Positions 17,811 to 26,303 of a stretch of 36,012 nucleotides of DNA are shown in pieces. Every line of letters begins with the position of its first letter. Within the stretch, counting starts at the first letter, position 1. Origin of the DNA: an uncultured Blautia sp. (GTDB lineage: Bacteria > Bacillota > Clostridia > Lachnospirales > Lachnospiraceae); the NCBI GenBank assembly GCA_934394545.1, contig CAKRRG010000029.1:1-36012 (forward strand), in the 5' to 3' direction. The translations under genes and the position numbers were made by a program. Below the pieces are notes generated by a model. The model was not told the origin of the DNA. It did not search any database and worked only from the letters and a program-made list of their open reading frames with translations.

Positions 17811-18677
17811 TTGAAAAAAATAGCGGTAATCCAGGATCTGTCAGGACTGGGGAAATGCTCCCTTACGGCTGCAATTCCGGTAATCTCTGTTATGGGGGTA
17901 CAGGCAGTGCCATTGCCAACTGCGGTTCTCAGTAACCAGACTGGTTATCCTTCCTATTACTGTGATGATTATACGGAACATATGGAACAGATCATGACAG
18001 AATGGGAGAAACGGAAGTTTTCTCCGGACGGGATTTATACCGGTTTTCTGGCAGATGAAGATCAGGTTGACAAGATCCTGGATTTTCTCAGAAGATTTTG
18101 TGGGGGGAATACCATGGTGTTGGTGGATCCGGTTATGGGAGATAACGGCATGGCTTATGGTATTTATACGCCAAAGCTTCGGGAAAAAATGGTTCAGCTG
18201 GTCAGAAATGCACAAGTGATCACGCCCAATCTTACGGAAGCCTTACTTCTTCTGTATGGCAGGGAAGAAATGGAAAAAAGATATGCAAGTCTTCAGAAAG
18301 CAGATGGGGAAGAACGGCTGAAGCAGATTGAAAAGCTCGGGAACCGGCTGGTTGAAGAATATGGTCTGAAGGCTGCGGTGCTTACAGGAATCGAATATGA
18401 AAAGGCTGAATTGCAGATCGGAAATCTGGTGGTGGAAAATGGTCATACTTCCTGGTGTTTTGCGCCGAAGACAGGAGGCAGTTATTCTGGAACAGGAGAT
18501 TTGTTTGCGTCTGTTCTTAGTGCAGGATTAGTAAAGGAGATGTCCATGATGACCTGCGTGCAGATGGCGGTAAATTTCCTTTCCAAAGCAATCGCGGAAA
18601 CCGTACAGGAGGGAACCGACCGGAATGATGGAGTCTGTTTCGAAAAATTTCTTGGAGAATTGTGTAAGAACCAGTAA
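17811..18677 (+). CDS. Pyridoxal/pyridoxamine kinase (PdxY/PdxK type)
   Basis: A ribokinase-superfamily B6 kinase that phosphorylates pyridoxal, pyridoxamine or pyridoxine with ATP for PLP salvage. The start is most likely TTG 17811 (MKKIAVIQDLSG), because CAGGAG at 17797-17802 is 8 nt upstream. The GTG at 17802 overlaps that ribosome site. Motifs are IQDLSGLGKCSLTAA, AVLSNQTGYP, VDPVMGDNG, ITPNLTEA and the anion-hole catalytic block GGSYSGTGDLFASVL. The length is 288 aa. Its divergent neighbour is a MocR/PdxR-like regulator. PLP made here would also serve CobD. PdxK and PdxY cannot be separated by eye. Confidence 0.9.
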   Translation: MKKIAVIQDLSGLGKCSLTAAIPVISVMGVQAVPLPTAVLSNQTGYPSYYCDDYTEHMEQIMTEWEKRKFSPDGIYTGFLADEDQVDKILDFLRRFCGGNTMVLVDPVMGDNGMAYGIYTPKLREKMVQLVRNAQVITPNLTEALLLLYGREEMEKRYASLQKADGEERLKQIEKLGNRLVEEYGLKAAVLTGIEYEKAELQIGNLVVENGHTSWCFAPKTGGSYSGTGDLFASVLSAGLVKEMSMMTCVQMAVNFLSKAIAETVQEGTDRNDGVCFEKFLGELCKNQ

Positions 18678-18698
18678 ATAGAGAGGAGAGTGTAAAAA

Positions 18699-19340
18699 AT
18701 GGCAGATATTGTATATTGCTATCATGACGAGGTGTATTTTAATCTGACAAATAAATGTCCCTGTAACTGCACCTTCTGTATCCGCAATAACGGAGCTTCT
18801 GTTGGAGGTGCGACTACATTATGGTTTGAAAAAGAACCTTCAATGGAAGAAATTTACAAGGCAATTGATGCATTTGATTTTTCCGGTTACAAAGAAGCTG
18901 TTTTCTGCGGGTACGGCGAGCCGACTATGGCATTGGATAAGCTGATCGCAGTCAGCAGATATGTAAGAAGTAAATATCCGGCTCATTTAGACCGTGATGG
19001 CAGGCCTTGTCCGGGAATCCGGTTACGTCTGAATACCAATGGACTTGGTGACCTGATCAATAAGCGTTCTATAGCCAGGGAAGTCTGTCAGGCTGTAGAT
19101 ATTGTTTCCATCAGTCTGAATATGCCAGACGCAAAGTCTTACAATGAAGTTGTGCGCCCGGCTTACGGCGAGAAAGCTTTTGATGCCATGCTGAAATTTG
19201 CGCAGGATTGCAAAAAATATACAGAAAATGTGAAATTCACGGTTGTAGACTGTATCGGGGAAGAAAACGTTGAGAAAAGCCGTAAAGTGGCAGAGAAACT
19301 AGGAATTCCGCTGAGAGTACGAGAGTATACGGCGGAATAA
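18699..19340 (+). CDS. Radical SAM protein, TatD-associated type
   Basis: A 213-aa radical SAM enzyme with the cluster motif C20-x3-C24-x2-C27 (NKCPCNCTFCIRNNG) binding the [4Fe-4S] cluster that cleaves SAM. FCGYGEPTMALDKL, RLRLNTNGLGDLI and VSISLNMPDAKSYNEVVRP follow, as in the small family often encoded beside TatD deoxyribonuclease. No tatD is present in this window. The substrate is unknown. ATG 18699 has GAGAGGAG upstream and lies 21 bp after the kinase gene, so the two are probably co-transcribed. The chain is short, with no extra C-terminal cluster domain. Confidence 0.85.
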   Translation: MADIVYCYHDEVYFNLTNKCPCNCTFCIRNNGASVGGATTLWFEKEPSMEEIYKAIDAFDFSGYKEAVFCGYGEPTMALDKLIAVSRYVRSKYPAHLDRDGRPCPGIRLRLNTNGLGDLINKRSIAREVCQAVDIVSISLNMPDAKSYNEVVRPAYGEKAFDAMLKFAQDCKKYTENVKFTVVDCIGEENVEKSRKVAEKLGIPLRVREYTAE

Positions 19341-19351
19341 AATTGAGGGAA

Positions 19352-19464
19352 AAAAGACATCAATGCAGATGCTTCATAAAATCAATTGGAGCCACTTTCA
19401 AACGTGCGCTGGATTTATCTATGAGATTTTATGAAATATGGAAAAATCTGCATTGGTGTCTTTT
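19352..19464. repeat. Long imperfect inverted repeat between convergent genes
   Basis: AAAAGACATCAATGCAGAT (19352-19370) pairs with 19446-19464 over 19 bp with one mismatch. A second perfect 10-bp pair (TTCATAAAAT 19373-19382, ATTTTATGAA 19426-19435) lies directly inside. The remaining loop is about 43 nt. It lies between the radical SAM gene and the convergent phosphatase gene. Read on the minus strand the stem ends in a run of six T, so it may serve as a terminator for the phosphatase transcript. Its length and bipartite stem also fit a small inserted repeat. No target duplication was seen. Confidence 0.65.
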
Positions 19465-19509
19465 GATATCTGTGGGTTGTTTTTCAGCATTTGCAAAGCA
19501 TTTGAAATG

Positions 19510-20292
19510 TCAGACCTGTTTTTTTATAAGGCTTTGCAAAATTTCCAGGAACTGGGGTACACAGGCCAGTATATCCGAATTCTCAAGATAAGGTGGCTCT
19601 TTATTTTCCCAGTCCGTGATGGTACCGCCTGCTTCTCTTAAAATAACGGTAGCCCCACTGTAATCCCAGGGCTTCAGATTTTGTTCCAGATAAGCGTGCT
19701 GTCTGCCGCAGGCTACATAGCAAAGGTCAAGGGCAGCAGAGCCGGTGCGCCTGAAATCTGCACAGTTCATAAAAATATTGTAAAATACCGGGAACAGTTC
19801 CTTTGCCCTGTTTTTTTCATAAGGAGAGGAGCCGAAAGACACCACAGCATCTTTGAATTTCGGCTGGTCGGACACATGGATAGGAGTTCCGTTCAGATAG
19901 GCACCTTCCCCTTTGGCACCGTAGAAGAGTTCCTCTGTAAAGGGATTATAGACCACTCCGAAAGTGATTTCCCCATTTTCATAAAGCCCCAGAGAAACTG
20001 CGCTTAAATGATAATCCCGGATTAAATTGGTGGTTCCGTCAATGGGATCCAGAATCCAGTAAGATTTATCTGGATCCAGTCCAAGGTTCTCTTTTTCTTC
20101 GGCAATCAACCGGATTTCAGGAAATTCTTTTTCAAGGGCTTCCTTCAGGAAATTCTGTACAGCTACATCTACGTTTGTGACGTAATCTGCAGCTCCTTTT
20201 TCGGTAATCTTTTCGTGGGCCATTTCCTGGAGAATCAAGGGCTTGGTCTGCTTGACTAGTTCTATGATTTTGGCTTGGTTTTCCTTATTCAT
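19510..20292 (-). CDS. Inositol-monophosphatase-family phosphatase
   Basis: A 260-aa member of the Mg2+-dependent, Li+-sensitive FIG superfamily, which dephosphorylates inositol monophosphates or related sugar/nucleotide phosphates. The metal-binding blocks are all present: IAEEKENLG, WILDPIDGTTNL, and WDYSGATVILREAGG near the C-terminus. The start MNKENQ at 20292 follows AGAAGG by about 9 nt on the minus strand. A frame extending to 20319 adds ten residues without a ribosome site. CysQ (PAP phosphatase), SuhB and fructose-bisphosphatase-like activities are all possible. There is no functional link with its neighbours. Confidence 0.9.
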   Translation of the reverse strand: MNKENQAKIIELVKQTKPLILQEMAHEKITEKGAADYVTNVDVAVQNFLKEALEKEFPEIRLIAEEKENLGLDPDKSYWILDPIDGTTNLIRDYHLSAVSLGLYENGEITFGVVYNPFTEELFYGAKGEGAYLNGTPIHVSDQPKFKDAVVSFGSSPYEKNRAKELFPVFYNIFMNCADFRRTGSAALDLCYVACGRQHAYLEQNLKPWDYSGATVILREAGGTITDWENKEPPYLENSDILACVPQFLEILQSLIKKQV

Positions 20293-20466
20293 ATCAGTAT
20301 ACCTTCTAACGTATGTCAAAAAATTTCAACAATTTGTATGGTCTAGAGAAAATTTACCATAAACGGAAAGAAAGGGCAAATGAAAAATTAAAGTGTAAAA
20401 AAATACACAGATTGATTTTATTCGCGTTTTGGCGTATGATAACTTTGATTATTTATGTCTTGTTGA
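20293..20466. other. Intergenic A+T-rich stretch, no gene seen
   Basis: Lies between the phosphatase start and the protein remnant at 20467. It contains the phosphatase ribosome site (minus strand, near 20300) and otherwise A-rich sequence with stops in all frames that could extend the downstream remnant. A reading frame at 20429-20650 (73 aa) exists but resembles no family I recognise and is out of phase with the recognisable remnant. The base composition becomes A+T-rich here and stays so through the next gene. Confidence 0.5.
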
Positions 20467-20640
20467 GAATGCGTTTCAACAGGAGGAATTCAAACCCTGT
20501 GCTCAGCAGGGGGAATCTCCGGTGCTAAAAAAGTTGGCTACTCATGGATTATACCTAACAATGAGGAAAAAACAGTTGATGCTTGCATTAAATCAGGAAA
20601 ATACCTCAAGAATAAAAGAGGTTCTGAGGTTTCGGAATAA
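20467..20640 (+). pseudogene. Remnant of a small helix-turn-helix (excisionase-like) DNA-binding protein
   Basis: In the frame ending at TAA 20638-20640 the sequence reads GIQTLCSAGGISGAKKVGYS, continuing WIIPNNEEKTVDACIKSGKY and ending LKNKRGSEVSE. This matches, from memory of the family, the C-terminal half of small Lachnospiraceae helix-turn-helix proteins, whose recognition region reads like R-I-Q-x-L-C-x-x-G-x-I-x-G-A-x-K-x-G-x-S-W-x-I-P and ends in a basic K-S-G-K-Y tail. A stop at 20464-20466 cuts the frame, and no start codon or recognisable N-terminal helices precede it. It is therefore a broken gene, possibly the former regulator of the restriction island. A decayed integration scar is the alternative. 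Confidence 0.55.
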
Positions 20641-20765
20641 CAAGGTTTAAGGAGGCTGCATACGAAAGAAGACTTTTCATGCAGCTAAATAAGTAGATGA
20701 AAATGAGTGCTCAGCTGAAAAAATTATAAAATAAAATGGATGTATAGAAAAAAGAGGTGAAATTA
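20641..20765 (+). promoter_or_regulatory. Leader of the KAP NTPase/type III restriction operon
   Basis: Contains a 7-bp hairpin, GCTGCAT (20655-20661) with ATGCAGC (20679-20685), without a T-run, then A+T-rich DNA with a TATAAA-like stretch near 20725 that could be a -10 box. The ribosome site AGAGG (20753-20757) lies 8 nt before GTG 20766. No convincing -35 box was found, so the promoter position is unresolved. Confidence 0.35.
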
Positions 20766-23700
20766 GTGGACTATTTTGAATATAGAGATTTGGCGCCAAT
20801 TGACAATGTTGAAAATGGTGATAAATATATGGAGGCTCTTAACTGGGCATTTCAAAATAAGAAAATTAAAAATATTGCTCTGACTGGTCCTTATGGTGCA
20901 GGTAAGAGCAGTGTTATTGAAACTTTTCTTTCACAGGATGATAAAAAGAATTGTAAACAGTTTCGTTTTCGTAGGGATACCATCAGAAAGACCTCTCTTA
21001 AAATTTCTATGGCCACTTTTTTTAAGGGAAAATCTTCGGAAAAAAGTGAATCTACAGAAAAAATTGAAGTAGATGCTGACGAAGTCGAACAAGGAATTTT
21101 GAAACAGCTTTTTTACAAAGTTGAACCAAGAAAAATACCTCAAAGCAGATATAGAAAAATATATAATGTAAAATTTTTTTCAGTACTGGCGCATATCTTT
21201 GTTGCGCTGTTACTGATTACTTTTTTGTCCGCTATTTTCGCCACGGAAAAGTGTAGCAGTTTTGTTGAGGCAATAAACACTTTTCTTTTATTACATTTAA
21301 AGGAGAAGCCATCTAACATTAGGACATATTCTTTTATTGGAATACTTTTCTTGGGAATTTCGAGTGTAATTGCTTATCTGTATTGCACAGTGATTTCGAG
21401 ATTTAGAATAAAGGAAGTAAAGTTGCCTAGTGAGACGACCATTCAAAGTGGGAGAGAAGAAGCAGATTCTGTTTTTAATAAAAATCTCGATGAAATTATG
21501 TATTTCTTTGAATCAACTGGATATAGGATTGTGTTTTTTGAGGATCTGGATCGATTGGATGATCCTAAAATTTTTGTTCACCTTAGAGAACTGAATAATC
21601 TTCTTAATAATGATGATGTTGTCAAACGAAAGCCAATCGTTTTTGTTTATGCTGTTAGAGATGATATTTTTTCCAAAGAAGATAGAACGAAGTTCTTTGA
21701 TTTTATCATTCCTATCATTCCGGTAGTTAACTCAACGAATTCCGGGGAAATTCTTCTTCAGAGACTTCAAGAGGCAAAAGAAAAAGGTATTGAGCACAAT
21801 ATATCGCAGGGCTTTGTGTTAGATGTCGCACCTTATATTTCGGATATGCGTGTTCTGCAAAATATATACAATGAGTTTATTATCTATAAAGATACATTGA
21901 GGACAACACAGGAGCTATCTTTATCAGATGAACAAATGCTTGCAATGATAGTCTTCAAAAATATCTATCCGAGCGATTTCGCAGATATTCAAAACGAATC
22001 TGGAGTTATAAAAGAAGCTTTTGAAAATAAACGGCGGTTCATTTCTGCAAGAAAACAGGAAATACAAGATGAAATTGATAGTTATTCAACTACAGTAGAG
22101 CAATACCAAGCAGATAGCATGAAATCTGTGAGAGAGATTAAGTATGCAATGTTTGGAGAGCTAATGGGGCGATTGGGAACTCCGATATCATTGAATGTCA
22201 GTTATTTGGAGAATATTTCTGCAAAAACGATTATGAATGATAATTTTGACTTAACGCAATTACTTGTTAAAGATTATAATGAAATTAGTTATTATTATGG
22301 AAGTGGGAGTCCTGCAGAAAAAACGATAAAGAAGGAGACAATTGAATCCTATATTGAACGTTGGAGAGAAATCAACCGGGTAAGAAAAATTGGGCTTCAA
22401 GAAATACAAGATAAATTGCAAAAACTTAGAATGCAGCAGCATAATCTTTCGGGCATTTCAATTGCTGAGCTGTTGGAGAATTATCCACTAGAGGAAGCAT
22501 TATCAGAAAAGGTTCAACGGAATAAATTACTTGTATTCCTTTTTCGTAGAGCTTATATTGACGAGAAGTATGCTAGTTACATTAACTACTTCAAGGGGAC
22601 AAGCATCACCAAAGATGACATGAATTTTATCCTTTCTGTGAAGAATAGAGAGCCCCTTGCGTTTGATTATCAGCTGACCAAGACTTCGATGGTAATTCAA
22701 AGACTTCAAGAGTATGAGTTCGAGGAAAAAGCCATCTATAATTTTGATTTACTGGAAGAATTGTTATTAGAAGGAGAATCAATAAAGTTAAATGCTTTTA
22801 TCGAACAGTTATCTAATGAAAAGGAAATCAGTTGGCGTTTTATTGATGAGTTTTTCAGTTGCACGAAGCAAAGAGAACAGTTTATTCAATTGTTGACGGA
22901 AAATTGGACCGGAATGTGGTCGTACATCTGTGCAGATGAAACAATGAGTTATGATCACAAAGTGGAATACTTATGTGAAATAATTACTGCTTCTCCGATT
23001 AAGACACTAAATGTGGATAACAGTATGACGGCATTTTTTGAACAGCATGAAGACATCCTTCAGAAGTTAGAACGTTGCGAAAATGAAAGAGTCATTTCGG
23101 CAATTCAGTGTTTGAATGTTCATTTTACGCGCTTGCTGATAGAAAATGTTTCAAATAATATTTTGGATGCAGTTTTCGATGGAAATTTCTTCGCTCTGAA
23201 TCAGGAAATGATCGAAACAATAGTGCGGTATAAAAATAGTAGCATGGTTAATGAATTGACCACTTTCCCATATTCCACACTGATTAATCTTAAATACTTG
23301 CCTTTGCTTCAGTATGTTCAGGACAATATCGAATTGTATGTTCGTGAAATTGTTTTAACGAATGTAGTTTTGAAGGATAATGCAGAGGATATTATTGACC
23401 TTCTCAAGCGTTTGGATGGTGTGACAGAACTTCAGCAGCAGATCATCCGGCAGGAACAATTTACGCTAAGCAATATTGAAGATTGTGCAGGTGATTTGGT
23501 TCGAAAAGATAGGAAAAAATGGAATGCTATTTGGGATGAGCTTTTGACGGAAAATAATATTGAGCCTAATTGGAATAATATCATTCAGTATTGGAATATT
23601 TACAGCCTTACAGATACGCTGAAAAAATATGTATCCGCCCAGGTTGATGCGTTGAAAGAAGTCGATACCGCTGTTGTAAGCGATGCATTTATAAAGGAAT

Positions 23701-24434
23701 TTATAAATTCTAAATTTGGCGAAGAAGTTCAAAGAAAGCTCATTCCCGTGCTGAAGATGGATGACTTTGATATGGATGTTTCGGAGATTGATCCGTTAAT
23801 ATTGCAGATCATGATTGATTGCAGATATTTTGCATTTTCTGCTGAGCACTACATAGATCTTGCGGCAATCTCGCCTGCCCTAGGTGTAGCTTTCATAACA
23901 CAGAATCAGGCAGAGTTTATGTCTATAAGAGACAGTATTGCTATGTCGGATAGTCTATTTGAAAGTCTAATGAACAGTGAACGCATTCAAAAGGAATATA
24001 AAGATGAATTATTCACTGAATATGCAGAAAACTATATGACAGAAGGTGTAGCAATGAAAATAGTTACATCAAAATTTCCAGTTACAAAGGATATTGTGGA
24101 GGTTGCGCTGAAGTGTGTAGACCAGAGGAACCAAGCGAAGATTCTATTTGCAAACTGTGGTGTATATGATGCAGAAAATCTTCAGCAAAAATTCGATGAA
24201 CTTGGCGGAAAATATGCTGACCTTGGTGACCGGACAAGACGTCATGATGTTATTCTATCAGCAACGCCGGAACACTATGTGTTGGCTGAATACCTGGAGA
24301 AGATTGGATATATCACAAGCAAGGAAGAAAAAATAGAAACCAAATATGATGCTGCATTAGAGCGAGAGGAAACTGAAAAGTTCTTAAAACTCCGTGTTAA
24401 GAAAGTGCAAGAAGAGGAGAAAATGAATGGATAA
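20766..24434 (+). CDS. Large membrane P-loop NTPase, KAP/YobI-like
   Basis: A 1222-aa protein starting at GTG 20766 (MDYFEYRDLAPIDNVENGDK), chosen because AGAGG lies 8 nt upstream. The GTG at 20757 overlaps that site. The Walker A motif GPYGAGKSS is at residues 41-49 and Walker B IVFFEDLD at 255-262, with VYAVRDD at about 294-300 as a sensor-like strand. Two membrane segments (about 139-159 and 188-211) lie between Walker A and B, the layout of KAP-type NTPases, and the N-terminus resembles YobI. The C-terminal 850 residues are helical and of unknown function. It is A+T-rich compared with the cbi genes. Its stop overlaps the Mod start by 8 bp, so it is co-translated with a type III restriction system. 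Confidence 0.8.
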   Translation: MDYFEYRDLAPIDNVENGDKYMEALNWAFQNKKIKNIALTGPYGAGKSSVIETFLSQDDKKNCKQFRFRRDTIRKTSLKISMATFFKGKSSEKSESTEKIEVDADEVEQGILKQLFYKVEPRKIPQSRYRKIYNVKFFSVLAHIFVALLLITFLSAIFATEKCSSFVEAINTFLLLHLKEKPSNIRTYSFIGILFLGISSVIAYLYCTVISRFRIKEVKLPSETTIQSGREEADSVFNKNLDEIMYFFESTGYRIVFFEDLDRLDDPKIFVHLRELNNLLNNDDVVKRKPIVFVYAVRDDIFSKEDRTKFFDFIIPIIPVVNSTNSGEILLQRLQEAKEKGIEHNISQGFVLDVAPYISDMRVLQNIYNEFIIYKDTLRTTQELSLSDEQMLAMIVFKNIYPSDFADIQNESGVIKEAFENKRRFISARKQEIQDEIDSYSTTVEQYQADSMKSVREIKYAMFGELMGRLGTPISLNVSYLENISAKTIMNDNFDLTQLLVKDYNEISYYYGSGSPAEKTIKKETIESYIERWREINRVRKIGLQEIQDKLQKLRMQQHNLSGISIAELLENYPLEEALSEKVQRNKLLVFLFRRAYIDEKYASYINYFKGTSITKDDMNFILSVKNREPLAFDYQLTKTSMVIQRLQEYEFEEKAIYNFDLLEELLLEGESIKLNAFIEQLSNEKEISWRFIDEFFSCTKQREQFIQLLTENWTGMWSYICADETMSYDHKVEYLCEIITASPIKTLNVDNSMTAFFEQHEDILQKLERCENERVISAIQCLNVHFTRLLIENVSNNILDAVFDGNFFALNQEMIETIVRYKNSSMVNELTTFPYSTLINLKYLPLLQYVQDNIELYVREIVLTNVVLKDNAEDIIDLLKRLDGVTELQQQIIRQEQFTLSNIEDCAGDLVRKDRKKWNAIWDELLTENNIEPNWNNIIQYWNIYSLTDTLKKYVSAQVDALKEVDTAVVSDAFIKEFINSKFGEEVQRKLIPVLKMDDFDMDVSEIDPLILQIMIDCRYFAFSAEHYIDLAAISPALGVAFITQNQAEFMSIRDSIAMSDSLFESLMNSERIQKEYKDELFTEYAENYMTEGVAMKIVTSKFPVTKDIVEVALKCVDQRNQAKILFANCGVYDAENLQQKFDELGGKYADLGDRTRRHDVILSATPEHYVLAEYLEKIGYITSKEEKIETKYDAALEREETEKFLKLRVKKVQEEEKMNG

Positions 24435-26289
24435 AATGAGAATGGAATCTCTGGATATAACTGCTCAAAATGTGGAGCGGATTGGGGCATTGTTCCCGAA
24501 CTGTGTTACTGAGGCTGTTGATGAAAAGGGCAGTCCTAAGAAGGTAATTAACTTTGAATTGTTGAAACAGATGCTTTCTCCCGACGTGTTGGAGGGCGAT
24601 GAGCGGTACGAATTTACATGGGTAGGCAAGAAGGCAGCTATTGTGGAGGCCAACAAGCCCATCCGCAAGACGTTGCGCCCCTGCAAAGAAGAAAGCAAGA
24701 ACTGGGACACTACCGAAAACCTTTATATTGAGGGCGATAATCTGGAAGTGTTGAAACTCTTGCAGGAAAGCTACCTCGGCAAGGTGAAAATGATTTATAT
24801 TGATCCGCCATACAATACCGGCAATGATTTCATCTATGCCGACGATTTCATGCGCTCGCAGGAGGAAGAAAATCAGCAGATGGGGATGTATGATGAGGAC
24901 GGCGAGCGTCTGTTCAAAAACACCGATACTAACGGACGCTTTCATTCTAATTGGTGTAGCGTAATTTATTCCCGATTGATGTTAGCGAGAAATCTGCTAA
25001 CAGAAGATGGAGTTATATTTATTAGTATTGATGACAACGAATACTCAAACTTAAAAGAAATATGTGATGAAGTATTTGGCGCACAGTGTTTCTTATCAAC
25101 GTTTGTTTGGAAACGTCGTTCTTCTTCGCAACTTGACAAGAGTAAATGTTCGACAGATCACGAATATGTTCTTGCCTATACGGGAAAGAAATTTTGTGCA
25201 TTTCGTGGAATTGACAAAGATTATAAGGGATATTCCAATCCAGATAATGATCCGCGTGGTCCATGGACAACAGGAGATTTGACGGTTGGTATGACTGGAG
25301 ATATGCGACCAAATCAGTACTATGATCTGGTCAATCCTAAAACAGGGAAAGTCTATAAGCCAAATTACAATCGTGTTTGGTCATATATTCCAGAATCTAT
25401 GGCGCAACTCATTGCTGATAACAGGATTGTTTTTCCGGAAGACACTTCCAAGAGGCCTATGAAGAAGAGATTTGCGTCTGAACTGGATTCGGGTACTAAT
25501 CCTCAATCTACGTGGATGGATAGTGTAGGAATGAATACCGAAGGTACGAAACAGATGTATGACCTTTTTGGAAAGGCGTTTTTCTCATATACAAAGCCAG
25601 AATCGCTTGTTGAGACGCTTATATTACAGGCTACTGATAAAGATTCTATTATTCTTGATTTCTTTTCTGGTTCTGCCACCACTGCCCACGCTGTTATGCA
25701 GCTTAACGCTAAGAACAACGGACACCGTAAGTTCATCATGGTGCAGTTGCCAGAAAAGTGCGATGAAAAGAGCGAAGCCTACAAAGCTGGTTACAAAACC
25801 ATCTGTGAAATCGGCAAGGAACGCATCCGCCGTGCTGGTGAAAAGATTAAATCTGAAAGTCCACTGACGACCGGGAACCTTGATGTGGGCTTTCGTGTCT
25901 TCAAGCTGGATGACACCAATATGAAGGATGTCTACTATGCACCTGATGATTACGACCAGGGCTTGCTGGCTGGCCTTGAATCCAATATCAAGGATGATCG
26001 CACGGATCTTGACTTGCTGTTCGGCTGTCTGCTTGACTGGGGGCTGCCACTGTCTATGCCCTATTCTTCTGAGCAGATCGATGGCTGCACCGTTCACACC
26101 TACAATGATGGTGATTTGATTGCCTGCTTTGATGAGAATGTGCCAGACAGCGTAGTGAAGGAAATTGCCAAGCGCCAGCCACTTCGTGTTGTTTTCCGTG
26201 ACAGCGGTTTTGTAAACAGCCCGGCTAAGATCAATGTTACAGAGATTTTTAAATTGTTTGCACCGGATACCAGGGTAAAAGTGATTTGA
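24427..26289 (+). CDS. mod: Type III restriction-modification DNA methyltransferase (Mod)
   Basis: An N6-adenine methyltransferase of the beta class. The catalytic DPPYNTG is at residues 126-132, a long target-recognition region follows, and the SAM-binding FSGSATTAHAV is near residues 413-423. In type III systems Mod recognises an asymmetric site, methylates one strand, and is also needed for cleavage by Res. The 620-aa length is typical. It starts at ATG 24427 inside the end of the NTPase gene. The middle of the gene (about 24940-25670) is visibly more A+T-rich than its two ends, as expected if the recognition domain was exchanged. No simple-sequence repeat of the phase-variable kind was seen. 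Confidence 0.93.
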   Translation: MDKMRMESLDITAQNVERIGALFPNCVTEAVDEKGSPKKVINFELLKQMLSPDVLEGDERYEFTWVGKKAAIVEANKPIRKTLRPCKEESKNWDTTENLYIEGDNLEVLKLLQESYLGKVKMIYIDPPYNTGNDFIYADDFMRSQEEENQQMGMYDEDGERLFKNTDTNGRFHSNWCSVIYSRLMLARNLLTEDGVIFISIDDNEYSNLKEICDEVFGAQCFLSTFVWKRRSSSQLDKSKCSTDHEYVLAYTGKKFCAFRGIDKDYKGYSNPDNDPRGPWTTGDLTVGMTGDMRPNQYYDLVNPKTGKVYKPNYNRVWSYIPESMAQLIADNRIVFPEDTSKRPMKKRFASELDSGTNPQSTWMDSVGMNTEGTKQMYDLFGKAFFSYTKPESLVETLILQATDKDSIILDFFSGSATTAHAVMQLNAKNNGHRKFIMVQLPEKCDEKSEAYKAGYKTICEIGKERIRRAGEKIKSESPLTTGNLDVGFRVFKLDDTNMKDVYYAPDDYDQGLLAGLESNIKDDRTDLDLLFGCLLDWGLPLSMPYSSEQIDGCTVHTYNDGDLIACFDENVPDSVVKEIAKRQPLRVVFRDSGFVNSPAKINVTEIFKLFAPDTRVKVI

Positions 26290-26303
26290 CGGGAGGCGCG
26301 GAG

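Noticed and set aside
20429..20650. 73-aa frame before the KAP NTPase as a real gene
   Set aside because: The recognisable helix-turn-helix remnant is in a different frame of the same DNA; this frame has no family resemblance or ribosome site.
24427..24940. Phase-variable simple repeats in the type III mod gene
   Set aside because: Type III mod genes often carry tetra- or pentanucleotide repeats; none was visible in the gene or leader.
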